A stretch of 64,000 nucleotides of DNA from assembly GCF_000002075.1 (NCBI RefSeq), contig NW_004797825.1, positions 455,491-519,490 on the forward strand, read 5' to 3'. The notes under the pieces were generated by a model, which was not told where the DNA came from, did no database searches, and worked only from the letters and a program-made list of their open reading frames with translations. Every line of letters begins with the position of its first letter. Within the stretch, counting starts at the first letter, position 1. Source of the DNA: Aplysia californica. Taxonomy: Eukaryota > Mollusca > Gastropoda > Aplysiida > Aplysiidae. The translations under genes were made by a program, and so were the position numbers. Below are positions 59,598 through 64,000 of the stretch, piece after piece.

Positions 59598-60178
59598 GTA
59601 TATATATATATATATGTATATATGTAATATAATATTATATATATACGATTGCAGCATTATATATAATAATTCCCACTGATATGCAAAAATATACAATTCA
59701 GTTTCAACTGTATCCTTCTTCTTTCAGTTTGAAAAGAAACCTCATTCTCTATCTAAAAACATATTCCAGTACACTGGATAAAACATGCCCAATATTTTGT
59801 ACTGGAACATGAACAATTAGTGTGTAACATATAATAAGATAACATTCATAATTTAGAGAATTATTACACAAAAGCCCTGATCAAAGTATTAAAAGGATAG
59901 ATCTTCTAGGTACTGTTCATCAGAAACTAAATATTCGTGAGCAGTAAGTTTGTGTGTTTGCAAGTGCAAGGCACACTTCCATAGTGGAATATACAAAGAA
60001 TGCTTTAAATCAGATCCCAGTATCATTTCTTGCTAATACCAGCAGTTATGGTTGCAAATCCAAAAACATAGAAACTATATAATACCAAAATTCAGCTTAC
60101 CAGATTTTTAGCTCTCACCACTGTGATGCTAATTGGCTCTGGGGGCCGAACATGTGAGATATCTGCCTCTGTTGCCAT
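15622..60178 (-). CDS. CFAP70: cilia- and flagella-associated protein 70 (CFAP70/TTC18), complete coding region in 28 exons
   Basis: Exons placed by splice sites and similarity to human CFAP70 as I recall it join in frame into 1099 residues from ATG at 60178 to TAG at 15622. CFAP70 is an axonemal protein of motile cilia; published work places the Chlamydomonas orthologue in the C2a projection of the central apparatus, and mouse studies linked its N-terminal part to the outer dynein arm region. The N-terminal half carries C2-like blocks ([47 protein letters not shown]). A Lys-rich linker lies near residues 374-419. The C-terminal half (about 615-1075) is a TPR array ending GFGNPAF. Introns total over 41 kb, with GT-AG borders at every junction placed; the longest (intron 11) is 9.4 kb. 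No break is seen in the coding exons. Confidence 0.95.
15815..15972. repeat. CFAP70: pyrimidine-rich (CTT/TCC)n tract
   Basis: Imperfect CTT, TTCC and TTCTATTTC units in intron 27, forming a long polypyrimidine stretch on the plus strand. Confidence 0.85.
16104..16253 (-). CDS. CFAP70: CFAP70 coding exon 27
   Basis: Residues 1024-1073, [20 protein letters not shown], then [20 protein letters not shown] and QAYKYAVK. The most conserved exon; it carries the last TPR. Phase 0. Confidence 0.96.
16285..16500. repeat. CFAP70: imperfect (TGC/TGT)n trinucleotide array
   Basis: About 215 bases of mixed CTG, TTG and GTT triplets in intron 26, next to the exon 27 acceptor. The Ala/Thr/Ser/Gln-rich frames are repeat artefacts. 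Confidence 0.85.
16840..16960 (-). mobile_element. truncated SINE, family of 17200-17405
   Basis: Shares the 3' body (cacagtttagaccgtttaag, catcccagcagaaagatg) with the copies at 17200-17405 and 19655-19870 but lacks the tRNA-like head. Confidence 0.55.
16977..17026. repeat. 24-bp tandem duplication
   Basis: Two perfect back-to-back copies of a 24-base unit beginning atgtctttcttgcataaaaa. Confidence 0.9.
17200..17405 (-). mobile_element. tRNA-derived SINE
   Basis: The minus strand has an A-box-like TGGTGTAGCCT and a B-box-like GAGTTCAATTC about 45 bases later, then a body containing cctaaatgatctaaattgtg. Same family as 19655-19870 (+). Confidence 0.65.
17497..17586 (-). CDS. CFAP70: CFAP70 coding exon 26
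   Basis: Residues 994-1023, [20 protein letters not shown] then [10 protein letters not shown], matching human CKRSPSCLTWLGLGIACYR. Phase 0. Confidence 0.95.
18071..18232 (-). CDS. CFAP70: CFAP70 coding exon 25
   Basis: Residues 940-993, [20 protein letters not shown], then [20 protein letters not shown], ending LQEKR. TPR matching human [20 protein letters not shown]. Phase 0. Confidence 0.94.
18330..18416. mobile_element. poly-G run and end of a CAGTCGAACCTG-type MITE
   Basis: About 17 G, then gattgtcttggacaggtggc and, at its right edge, agagcaggttcaaccgta, the inverted end of the family seen whole at 31583, 58695 and 60640. Confidence 0.5.
18885..19141 (-). mobile_element. tRNA-derived SINE with perfect 13-bp target-site duplication
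   Basis: The minus strand starts with AGAGGGTGCGGTGGCAGAGT then GGTTAGTGTGCC (A box TGGCAGAGTGG) and carries GGGTTCAAGCC (B box). TAGTTAATAGTAA flanks it at 18872-18884 and 19142-19154. The intact duplication suggests a fairly recent insertion in CFAP70 intron 24. Confidence 0.85.
19246..19398 (-). CDS. CFAP70: CFAP70 coding exon 24
   Basis: Residues 889-939, [20 protein letters not shown] to [14 protein letters not shown], a TPR (human [20 protein letters not shown]). Phase 0. Confidence 0.94.
19655..19870 (+). mobile_element. tRNA-derived SINE
   Basis: A B-box-like motif (cctcagttcaattcctgtg) about 50 bases into the element is followed by ctttctgctgggacattgta and gacctaaattgtgtcaaagg, the body shared with 17200-17405 and 16840-16960. 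Confidence 0.6.
20184..20245. repeat. (GA)n microsatellite beside (GT)n
   Basis: About 30 GA units preceded by a GT-rich stretch; a (CA)n tract follows at 20400-20464 next to the exon 23 donor. Confidence 0.95.
20473..20672 (-). CDS. CFAP70: CFAP70 coding exon 23
   Basis: Residues 822-888, [20 protein letters not shown], a Pro/Ser/Gln-rich linker, then [19 protein letters not shown], which aligns with human TTTIFMETIHFLMKVKAVQ. GC-rich compared with its introns. Its acceptor region is repeated in the minisatellite just upstream. Confidence 0.9.
20640..21570. repeat. CFAP70: minisatellite derived from the exon 23 acceptor region
   Basis: About ten diverged units of roughly 70-105 bases. Each carries a version of gtttggaaatagagcctgtg then ggccgatgggaagg, which in the first unit is the start of exon 23 (gtttggaaatagagc), its acceptor (ctgtgggc) and adjacent intron. 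Further shared pieces are ggagacgttaaaggatacta and gatgaagatgggttt. On the minus strand several units keep a CCCACAG-like acceptor followed by SISKPIS-like codons. Confidence 0.8.
22813..22822. repeat. poly-C run
   Basis: Ten C in intron 22. The rest of 21600-25340 is AT-rich intron; a SINE-like scrap (caccagagcacccttcaac) lies near 23125-23150. Confidence 0.6.
25351..25467 (-). CDS. CFAP70: CFAP70 coding exon 22
   Basis: Residues 783-821, [20 protein letters not shown] to SARQRNSA. Low-complexity interdomain linker, placed by phase (1 in, 1 out) and clean borders rather than by strong similarity. Confidence 0.8.
26124..26291. repeat. 84-bp tandem duplication
   Basis: Two nearly identical units begin actagcaaagtttaatata at 26124 and 26208. 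They lie in CFAP70 intron 21. Confidence 0.9.
27175..27342 (-). CDS. CFAP70: CFAP70 coding exon 21
   Basis: Residues 727-782, [20 protein letters not shown], then an Ala- and Glu/Arg-rich helix ([16 protein letters not shown]). Corresponds to human YYEIQNNDIRMEMAFHEA. Phase 1. Confidence 0.9.
27500..27545 (-). mobile_element. LINE 3'-end scrap
   Basis: tcatcaactgccaggtctgc then tacagacatcggggatg matches the 3' end of the LINE at 33195 (ccagtgccagatctgcgaca then gacatcggcgat). Only the last 45 bases are present. Confidence 0.5.
27778..27893 (-). CDS. CFAP70: CFAP70 coding exon 20
   Basis: Residues 688-726, [20 protein letters not shown] then [18 protein letters not shown], a whole TPR matching human LLLCGVLAVLLENYEQAEIF. 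Ends in phase 1. Confidence 0.93.
27920..28260. repeat. purine-rich (GGA/GAA)n tract
   Basis: About 340 bases of GA-rich imperfect repeat with G runs in intron 19. The Pro/Leu/Ser-rich minus-strand frames are artefacts. Confidence 0.75.
28320..28372 (-). CDS. CFAP70: CFAP70 coding exon 19
   Basis: Residues 671-687, [20 protein letters not shown] helix B (human AQECFQKALSLNQSHIH). Ends in phase 2 before GTGAGT. Confidence 0.92.
28927..29007 (-). CDS. CFAP70: CFAP70 coding exon 18
   Basis: Residues 644-670, [20 protein letters not shown] then YINDITK, the first helix of a TPR; human has [20 protein letters not shown]. Phase 0. Confidence 0.92.
29790..29975 (-). CDS. CFAP70: CFAP70 coding exon 17
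   Basis: Residues 582-643, [20 protein letters not shown] to [10 protein letters not shown]. Includes the start of the TPR region ([20 protein letters not shown]). Phase 0. Confidence 0.95.
30419..30557 (-). CDS. CFAP70: CFAP70 coding exon 16
   Basis: Residues 535-581, [20 protein letters not shown] then [17 protein letters not shown]. Strongly conserved with human [20 protein letters not shown]. Donor GTATGA in phase 0. Confidence 0.95.
31035..31165 (+). mobile_element. SINE fragment, family of 44325-44490
   Basis: agagttctactgcacttgca then acacaatatg, and caaacacaaaaaaggagggt then agataagga, are shared with 37700-37930 and 44325-44490. No tRNA-like head is kept. Confidence 0.6.
31196..31258 (-). 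CDS. CFAP70: CFAP70 coding exon 15
   Basis: Residues 514-534, [20 protein letters not shown] then A. The least conserved of the short exons. It fits the frame between exons 14 and 16 exactly and has good GT-AG borders. Confidence 0.85.
31583..31762. mobile_element. MITE with CAGTCGAACCTG termini (pogo/Tigger-like)
   Basis: Starts TA-CAGTCGAACCTGCTGCG and ends TTTAGACTG-TA, giving TA duplications. Internal text (gacaatgggtggccatctt) matches the 58695-59504 copy. A second left end (cagtcgaacctgctgc) lies at about 31347, inside a larger direct repeat. The class is inferred from the TIR type and TA target. Confidence 0.65.
32139..32200 (-). CDS. CFAP70: CFAP70 coding exon 14
   Basis: Residues 494-513, [20 protein letters not shown], matching human AMSDYHIQIKNISRAILDEY. 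Ends in phase 2 before GTAATG. Confidence 0.9.
32944..33004 (-). CDS. CFAP70: CFAP70 coding exon 13
   Basis: Short exon, residues 473-493, [20 protein letters not shown], matching human [20 protein letters not shown]. Ends in phase 0 before GTCAGT. Confidence 0.92.
33195..34223 (-). mobile_element. 5'-truncated LINE with (GAT)n tail
   Basis: A minus-strand frame (34117-33338) encodes reverse transcriptase from [16 protein letters not shown] through [26 protein letters not shown] and [10 protein letters not shown], to the C-terminal [11 protein letters not shown]. The YADD catalytic box is intact. The 3' end is a run of GAT triplets (33195-33217). AGAAAAAT occurs at both edges (33188-33195 and about 34222), a possible target duplication. 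Clade unassigned; microsatellite tails are usual in RTE-type elements. Inserted in CFAP70 intron 12 in the gene's orientation. Confidence 0.85.
34455..34615 (-). CDS. CFAP70: CFAP70 coding exon 12
   Basis: Residues 420-472, [20 protein letters not shown] to [16 protein letters not shown]. Human counterpart EGQQYVEAGTYIVLEIQLDK. It follows the longest intron (9.4 kb). Ends in phase 2. Confidence 0.92.
35708..35790. repeat. (GT)n microsatellite
   Basis: An interrupted GTGTAT/GAGTGT stretch becomes pure GT near 35750-35787. Lies in intron 11. Confidence 0.95.
36777..37295 (+). mobile_element. full-length tRNA-derived SINE with perfect 12-bp target-site duplication
   Basis: The head reads ggggctctcgtggcctagag then gttaaggtgttcgcc, with A box TGGCCTAGAGG and B box GGTTCAAATCC. 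A body of about 440 bases follows (gatcttctggtaggaaagat; ttgcgcacgttaaagatccc; ctcataagaccttatacagt) and then an A-rich tail. AGTTTTATGGCG flanks it at 36765-36776 and 37296-37307. It is the reference copy for the element at 52864-54503. Confidence 0.9.
37490..37660 (-). mobile_element. probable SINE remnant
   Basis: caacacaattaagatccagt and gatacaacatcctaacagaa resemble the body of the family at 17200-17405. The tRNA-like part is unclear. Confidence 0.4.
37700..37930 (+). mobile_element. SINE fragment, family of 44325-44490
   Basis: agttttatggcacttgcaac, caaactacaccagggcaccc and gacagataaggatgataaat are shared with the copies at 31035 and 44325. Confidence 0.6.
40497..40556. repeat. (GA)n microsatellite at a gap
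   Basis: A GA repeat runs directly into the following gap, which probably contains its continuation. Confidence 0.95.
40557..40656. other. assembly gap (100 N)
   Basis: Exactly 100 N, a size commonly used for gaps of unknown length. It lies inside CFAP70 intron 11, so no coding exon is lost according to the continuous reading frame. Confidence 0.99.
42240..42500. repeat. diverged 146-bp tandem duplication
   Basis: cctgaagtacttcaaagtca at 42245 and cttgaagaacttcaaagtca at 42391 start two units. They share acaacctaattccatataga versus ataacccatttccagacaga near their ends. Intron 11. Confidence 0.75.
44026..44163 (-). CDS. CFAP70: CFAP70 coding exon 11
   Basis: Residues 374-419, [20 protein letters not shown], then a Lys/Gly/Glu-rich linker ending DVKKG. 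Phase 0; donor GTAAGT. Starts like human TKCLLSLF but the linker is divergent. Confidence 0.88.
44325..44490 (+). mobile_element. SINE fragment
   Basis: Carries ttttactgcacttgcaacac, aacaaacacaaaaaagaagg, gataaggatgacagatgttt and caaaccacaccagagcaccc. The same order is found at 31035 and 37700. No tRNA-like promoter is visible. Confidence 0.6.
44833..44894 (-). CDS. CFAP70: CFAP70 coding exon 10
   Basis: A short exon for [20 protein letters not shown] then K (residues 353-373), matching human [20 protein letters not shown]. It lies in no long open frame. Donor GTTGGT is weak. Confidence 0.88.
45416..45447. repeat. poly-G / poly-C perfect hairpin
   Basis: Sixteen G (45416-45431), a four-base spacer TTCT, then twelve C (45436-45447): a near-ideal GC hairpin and potential G-quadruplex in intron 9. 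Confidence 0.85.
45780..45880 (-). mobile_element. LINE 3'-end scrap
   Basis: catcatcatcctctttctca then ccctggatcagagtataggc closely matches the 3' end of the LINE at 53254 (catcatcattgcctttctca then ccctgcaccagggtataggc). Only about 100 bases are present. Confidence 0.7.
45917..45986 (-). CDS. CFAP70: CFAP70 coding exon 9
   Basis: Residues 330-352, [20 protein letters not shown] then YPG, matching human LSFHGVAYVNMVPLLYPG. Ends in phase 1 before GTATGT. Confidence 0.93.
48505..48589 (-). CDS. CFAP70: CFAP70 coding exon 8
   Basis: Residues 301-329, [20 protein letters not shown] then [13 protein letters not shown] is invariant with human. Ends in phase 0 before GTACGA. Confidence 0.92.
49195..49344 (-). 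CDS. CFAP70: CFAP70 coding exon 7
   Basis: Residues 251-300, [20 protein letters not shown] to [15 protein letters not shown]. Aligns with human IIWDLESRRYLDPSAV. Donor GTCAGT in phase 2. Confidence 0.92.
50328..50455 (-). CDS. CFAP70: CFAP70 coding exon 6
   Basis: Residues 209-250, [20 protein letters not shown] to AVLMPD. The KKW motif aligns with human PKKWPIAN. Ends in phase 2 before GTGAGT. Confidence 0.92.
51224..51400 (-). CDS. CFAP70: CFAP70 coding exon 5
   Basis: Residues 150-208, [20 protein letters not shown] and so on to LPVPISAD. Aligns with human SLEVKVLVAEPLLTTAQISG. Phase 0 at both ends; donor GTAAGT. Confidence 0.93.
52085..52260 (-). mobile_element. possible SINE remnant
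   Basis: aacacaaaagttgaactc resembles a B box, and gatgaagatactcaat occurs in the body as in the 16.8-19.8 kb SINE family. Boundaries are unclear. Confidence 0.35.
52539..52621 (-). CDS. CFAP70: CFAP70 coding exon 4
   Basis: Residues 122-149, [20 protein letters not shown] then TAPPEAPK. The GSPLET motif is shared with the human protein. Ends in phase 0 before GTCAGA. Confidence 0.9.
52864..54503 (-). mobile_element. tRNA-derived SINE interrupted by a LINE
   Basis: The minus strand from 54503 reads gggggctcttgtggcctgga then ggttaaggtgttcgcctctc, the head of the SINE at 36777. Its body continues to 54346 and resumes at 53253 through gatcttctggtaggaaagat to the tail at about 52890. TGATGTTGTCT flanks the whole at 52853-52863 and 54504-54514. 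A poly-G run (52868-52884) forms the 3' edge. Located in CFAP70 intron 3. Confidence 0.88.
53254..54345 (-). mobile_element. 5'-truncated LINE nested in the SINE
   Basis: Minus-strand reverse transcriptase shows [29 protein letters not shown] and [15 protein letters not shown] with the catalytic F-A-D-D kept. The C-terminal region reads [15 protein letters not shown] and LAQDRERWK. The 3' end is (ATG)n. GAGACAAAAGC (53243-53253) and GAGACGAAAGC (54346-54356) are an 11-base target duplication with one mismatch, and both lie in SINE sequence. The frame is broken between the core and C-terminus (near 53690). Confidence 0.88.
55374..55472 (-). CDS. CFAP70: CFAP70 coding exon 3
   Basis: Residues 89-121, [20 protein letters not shown] then [12 protein letters not shown]. 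Nearly identical to the human [18 protein letters not shown] block. Phase 1 in and out; donor GTTAGT. Confidence 0.93.
56154..56659. mobile_element. hAT-like non-autonomous element with 8-bp target duplication
   Basis: The left end is TAGGGATGGGCAGGTACCGG. The reverse complement of the right end is TATTGCTGGGTGGTACCGG. GTACAAAC flanks it at 56146-56153 and 56660-56667, and eight bases is the hAT target size. It contains a (GT)n plus poly-G run (56577-56610) and no transposase. Confidence 0.75.
57566..57637 (-). CDS. CFAP70: candidate additional CFAP70 exon repeating the end of exon 2
   Basis: Within intron 2, the minus strand encodes [14 protein letters not shown] immediately before a GTAAGT donor, echoing [20 protein letters not shown] at the end of exon 2. 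With the acceptor TTGTCAG at 57638 the exon is 72 bases in phase 1-1, so inclusion would add 24 residues in frame. A phase-0 acceptor (GACCAG, just before TTG GGC ACA) could instead make it replace exon 2. Differences from exon 2 are largely synonymous or conservative, which suggests retained coding function. Transcripts are needed to decide. Confidence 0.45.
58089..58102. repeat. poly-C run
   Basis: Fourteen C in intron 2, one of several long G or C homopolymers in the window. Confidence 0.85.
58307..58493 (-). CDS. CFAP70: CFAP70 coding exon 2
   Basis: Residues 27-88: [19 protein letters not shown] through [14 protein letters not shown]. Matches the KGDTPVTF...LAHKPV part of the human protein. 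Ends in phase 1 before GTAAGT. Confidence 0.92.
58620..58694. repeat. (CT)n and (TA)n microsatellites
   Basis: A CT run of 13 units, then about 17 TA units that directly abut the MITE starting at 58695. Confidence 0.95.
58695..59504. mobile_element. MITE with CAGCCGAACCTG termini (pogo/Tigger-like), inserted in (TA)n
   Basis: Begins CAGCCGAACCTGCCCTGACG and ends ACACATGTTTGATTG, with TA on both sides inside a TA microsatellite. Internal ends repeat acggccacctg and tggccgtctta. Related copies are at 31583 and 60640. No transposase frame is seen in 810 bases. Confidence 0.65.
59505..59645. repeat. (TA)n/(CA)n microsatellite
   Basis: Mixed TA and CACA units continuing the TA tract on the other side of the MITE. 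Confidence 0.95.
60101..60178 (-). CDS. CFAP70: CFAP70 coding exon 1
   Basis: Encodes [20 protein letters not shown] then VRAKNL (residues 1-26) and ends in phase 0 before GTAAGC. A possible acceptor (tttcag, 60200-60195) just upstream of the ATG suggests that the exon starts at 60194 and that a 5' UTR intron exists. Confidence 0.88.
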
Positions 60179-60639
60179 GCTGCTCACCACTCACCTGAAA
60201 CATTAGAAAAATATGATATAGGCAAATCATTAACATTGTAATAGATCAGTTATTTCTAAATGGACAGAGTATGGGTAAAAAAACTAATAAGTTTATTTAT
60301 ATCAGTTTTTGTAATGGCAGTACATTTTTTAGCACTAGAATTCTTTTCAATATTCCGATTTTTCTAACTCTAGCATCGCTCATGAGCAGATGAGCTTCCA
60401 AGTAGAGGGCTAAATCTTACTTTATTACTCAAATCCACCAATTCAGAATAAAAGATTGCCATCCTGAAAATTACCCTAAAAACACCAGTTACTGGCAATA
60501 CTTGTAAAGTGGTGTCTGCCTAACTAACAACAACTCCTTTGGGAAGCAGGCCTTGGTTGTTGTTAGGTAGACATGGTCACTAACTAAATTTTCAAAAGGG
60601 AGGGGGGGTGGGGGTGCACAACTATAAACTTCAAAGATA

Positions 60640-61513
60640 CAGTCGAACCTGTTTATGACGGAATCTCAAGGGAGCCCGAAAAAAATTCCGTCTTAGACAG
60701 GGGAATTTAGGGGGAGATGGAGGGGGGGGGGGGTTTCAAAGGCCCAGCCGGTGGGATCAAGGATCGCTTGTCCGATTGGCAAGCAGTCACAAGTGGTCAA
60801 AACTTCACACCTCTCAACTGCCATCCTCTCTGATAATGACATGCATCACTCTTACTTATCCAATTACCACCAGATTTTGCCTTTCATAGGACCACTGTTT
60901 GACCTATTAAAAACAGAAACGTTTGAACATCTCCTTTGCTTCCACCCTTGGCCCCCACCCATCAGTGTAACAAGCACAGTCAACCAATGCCACCCCTCAC
61001 TGACATCATGTAACAAGATTCGTGGAACTCTTTTCTCGGCTGGCCGTACGATCAGGGTGGCAGGCGTTGGTCAAACTAATTTCACACCTCTGACTTAATT
61101 CTGGCTACCCAGGAAAGTTTCCGTAGTGGTTCGCTACTCGAGCACTCTTACGGGCAGTTGTGAGATTTCACACCCACACCACCCTGACCATCTACATCGC
61201 TCAGGGCTCACATGATGGGGTAACATCTACCCCCAAATTGCACCCCTACCATCCTTCCTTGCCTAGCGGCATGGCCATGGCGTTAAGTTTAGAGCCGGCG
61301 GAACCAAACTTGCGAGTTTTGTTTCAAATCAGGGTTGAATGGGCAAAGCATTTTCCGTCTTAGACAGGTGAAACCCTCAGAAAGGAGCGGATTCTATGTT
61401 TGTTTTCGCGTTGGACAGGTTTCTGTTTTAAACAGATAATTAAAGAGGAATATATCAAGGGGGGAGCTGGGAGATTCCGTTAAGACAGGTTTCCGTTGAG
61501 GCAGGTTCGACTG
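60640..61513. mobile_element. MITE with CAGTCGAACCTG termini, 874 bp
   Basis: Left end TA-CAGTCGAACCTGTTTATGAC; right end GAGGCAGGTTCGACTG-TA. Sub-terminal copies of ccgtcttagacagg occur near both ends. It has the pogo/Tigger-like end motif with TA target. Just upstream of CFAP70 exon 1. Confidence 0.75.
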
Positions 61514-61841
61514 TAATGATAACCCCCCCAACACACACACATGAGCCCTACTCCACAGCACCCAAAACTGGCCGAAATCGTGCCTCTCAGTTTCTCAGCT
61601 ATCAAAGTCCGAACCACTCTGTGCCGGGTTACATGGGGGTCACTGGCCGCTCCTGCGCGTATCAGCTACAGGCGGACAGGTCATGGCGTAATCGACACTT
61701 TTGACACTAAATATCAGAAGCATCTTCACTGTAACCATGAAATATTTCATACCAGTAGAAAAGACTAAGTTTCCCTCTCACAGTCTACGAAAACCCGACC
61801 TAAATGGGATTATATTTGCCTGTGTTACTGTGTGTGCAAAA
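61514..61841. other. intergenic spacer between two MITEs
   Basis: No feature recognised apart from a short CA-rich stretch near 61530. Confidence 0.4.
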
Positions 61842-62446
61842 TGTGTGTGTGCCTAAAGAAAGGTACCAAAAGTCAGGTTTTGACCCTTTTGAGTTAAGGG
61901 TTTGTACCTTATAGGTAATGTTGAATGCAATGGTTTTTTAATTTTTGAGATATCTCAAGTAGCTTTTGGGAAATTGCACATTTTGTGAGGTAGGGTATAA
62001 AGATCTAATTTTGAGAAAATTAGCTTTTAAGTTTAGGACACATACAAACTTTAAAAAATGATGATTCAATTGTTTCTACTGTATTTATTCATGGAAAATT
62101 CATTTCCAATTTGGCATTCAGTTGACATCAATATATCATGATTAGAATTCAATGGTAAAACATAGCGGGGAAGTGAAACCATGCTTCAAGAATAGATTAT
62201 AACACTTTCTAAAAGCAGTTTTCATTATCTCTTAAAAAAAAATACCCTAGTCTCAAAATTATTCAAAATAAAATATTTAGAAGTCAAATCAATGAAAACT
62301 CTTTTAAAACATTGTTAAAAAATGGTGGAACTATTATTTTTTATGGAAAATTTTTTGGGTTAATAAAGTGATTTTTTGTCAATATCAACCTGTATCTCAA
62401 AATGGTCTGTGGCGACTTTTAGTACCTTTCTTTATGCACACACACA
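61842..62446. mobile_element. 605-bp inverted-repeat element, transposase-free
   Basis: The left end TGTGTGTGTGCCTAAAGAAA then GGTACCAAAAGTC is mirrored by the right end (reverse complement) TGTGTGTGTGCATAAAGAAA then GGTACTAAAAGTC: 33-base termini with two differences. The interior is AT-rich without a frame. The target duplication is not clear (only AA or a few bases). Confidence 0.75.
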
Positions 62447-63137
62447 AATGTTCTCAATTTCAACAAATTTAATCTATGTTCATCGCACTTAAGGCATTTA
62501 CAAATTTTTAAAGCTGTCTATAGATTTCACCAATTTTTGGTACATTTACAGAGAGCATATATTGTTATTTCATGTTTGTAAATTTCATCAAAGTCGGGAG
62601 AATGGTTGCAGAGATATTAAGTTACATCTATCGGATTCTCATTCCGTGGAGTGAGTGCAGGTAGACAAACCGGTAGCTGACCCCAGTCACACACACTGAC
62701 CCAGCAGCACACTGCCTGGCAAAACTAAACAACCGCAGAATGCGGTGATGTCGTTAAATCAGAAAGTGACAACGTAGACAGTGTTCGACAATGGTGGTAA
62801 TGTTATGCATAGTGGCCACGTTTTTTTCCAATCAGAAGGAAGGTGGCTCTTGATGAAAGGGTGTGAATTAAGCTCCTGTACTCAGTGTAGTAGTGCAGTG
62901 CAATTTTGGCCTGAGCAGTTGATTTGAGGAGATAAAAAGAGAAGGGATGCACTCACACTGAAATTAGACCAGCGTGTCAGTGTTCAGTTTTTGAATCTTC
63001 AAAAAAATTTGTCAGGCAATTCATGGCAATGGTAGTAGCAGTTAGAGGAAAAGGTTGCTGTACTATTAAAAGGGGTTATTCACATAGGAAAAAATATGTT
63101 ACACAAGCTTAGTAGGCTGATTGTATATATTAGGCAG
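62447..63137. other. upstream region of CFAP70, no exon recognised
   Basis: May contain the promoter or 5' UTR, but no TATA box, convincing RFX X-box or splice donor stands out. Confidence 0.35.
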
Positions 63138-63695
63138 GGAAGTGGCTATTCTCACCTGGGGTGAGAATAAAAATACGATCTACCTCTCACCCCGGGTGAG
63201 ACTTCCAGCGTAGGCTATTCTCACCCGGTGTGAAACAAGACCTGTTTTTCCTCATTTTGGAATACTGTCTATCGGTGTGGATGATCAAATTGATAAAAGT
63301 CAAGAAAAAATTACATTATAGCACAAAAGTAAGCTAATTTGATCGTCTTCAAAGATGCTATGGCTATTTCACTTTTCGAATCGAGCCGAACTACGAGGGT
63401 CGCCATTTTGTTTTGCCTGGAAGTTCTCGCGCTACTCCTCTCTCTCTCTCTCTCTCTCCACTGCCCACAGACAAAATTGCACGCTTTTAGGCTAACACTA
63501 ACAGTAGTAATGGATCTAGAACGTTTGTTCACAGCACAGAATTCTATAATTCTGTTATCACAGTGTAGAATTATGTGGTTCAGGGTCAACGCTTCACTGG
63601 TTGGCCTAGGCTATAACGGTGAACGCCCACCGGGTGAGAATAGCCAAAAGACTCGCCTGCGCTATTCTCACCCGGGGTGAGAATAGAGGTGGCCG
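63138..63695. mobile_element. foldback-like element built of TTCTCACC/GGTGAGAA palindromes
   Basis: Both ends are themselves palindromes: ggctattctcacctggggtg then agaata at 63143 and gctattctcacccggggtga then gaatag at 63661. Further copies lie at 63185-63200, 63213-63233 and 63624-63645, the last two inverted to each other. TTAGGCAG flanks the element (63130-63137 and 63696-63703), an 8-base direct repeat. No transposase; contains a (CT)n tract. Confidence 0.65.
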
Positions 63696-64000
63696 TTAGG
63701 CAGAGGTTGGTCTTTAATCAAGGCTGCCTAACTTTTATGTGGACACCACTGTAACAGTAATGCTGTATGTATATAAATAATACTTATTTCCAGGGCCTGC
63801 ATAGTATAGGCTAAAGGCCTACACCTAGATCAGGTACAGTATAATAGATTCTAGTCTCAATCTTGTGGGAACATTTCATTTGAGGAGAGAAGGGGCAGCA
63901 TCATTCCAAAGTTCTGTTCATGGACTTGTCATATACACTTTCATTTATCAACTAGATCTAGTGCCGCAAACATATAGCCATCGCAGTCATGAATCAGGTC

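Noticed and set aside
63311-63589. Minus-strand frame MATLVVRLDSKSEIAIASLK as first exon of a gene
   Set aside because: The initiation context (AAAATGGCG) is attractive, but the 31-codon frame lies inside the palindromic element, matches no family I know and has no clear donor.
1-64000. CRISPR array, bacterial operon, or viral/LTR element
   Set aside because: No regularly spaced repeats with unique spacers, no prokaryotic gene organisation, and no capsid, protease-integrase or LTR pair was recognised; the reverse transcriptases are non-LTR type.

Overview
The window is animal nuclear DNA: spliced genes, AT-rich introns full of short repeats, long (GA)n and (CA)n microsatellites, many poly-G/poly-C runs, tRNA-derived SINEs, LINE fragments and small terminal-inverted-repeat (TIR) DNA transposons. 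The repeat landscape and the protein divergence suggest a lophotrochozoan, most likely a gastropod mollusc (inference). Two assembly gaps (12415-12561 and 40557-40656) both lie in microsatellites.

Layout. 1-4650 is gene-poor, with microsatellites and two neighbouring insertions of one ~494 bp inverted-repeat element. 4651-7098 (+) is the 3' terminal exon of a secreted-type protein with six Kunitz domains; its upstream exons are not recognised. 7100-14340 is a transposon graveyard: two truncated Tc1/mariner-like elements in opposite orientation, one of them split inside its transposase by a LINE, plus several SINEs and decayed LINE 3' ends. 14369-60200 (-) is one gene, the orthologue of CFAP70 (TTC18), a ciliary axoneme protein with C-terminal TPRs. 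I rebuilt 28 coding exons by hand; they splice in frame to 1099 residues plus stop (3300 nt), close to the vertebrate length of about 1120. The gene is convergent with the Kunitz gene. 60.2-64 kb holds several inverted-repeat elements and no recognised exon; the 5' UTR and promoter of CFAP70 should lie here or beyond.

The two genes have no evident functional link. No operon, CRISPR array, viral element or new multi-gene system is visible. The most interesting signals are: a candidate extra exon in CFAP70 intron 2 that repeats the end of exon 2 with mostly synonymous or conservative codon changes; a minisatellite in intron 22 whose units copy the splice acceptor and first codons of exon 23; a SINE carrying a LINE, each with its own target-site duplication; six Kunitz domains with diversified reactive-site residues; and several complete non-autonomous DNA transposons whose ends can be read directly.
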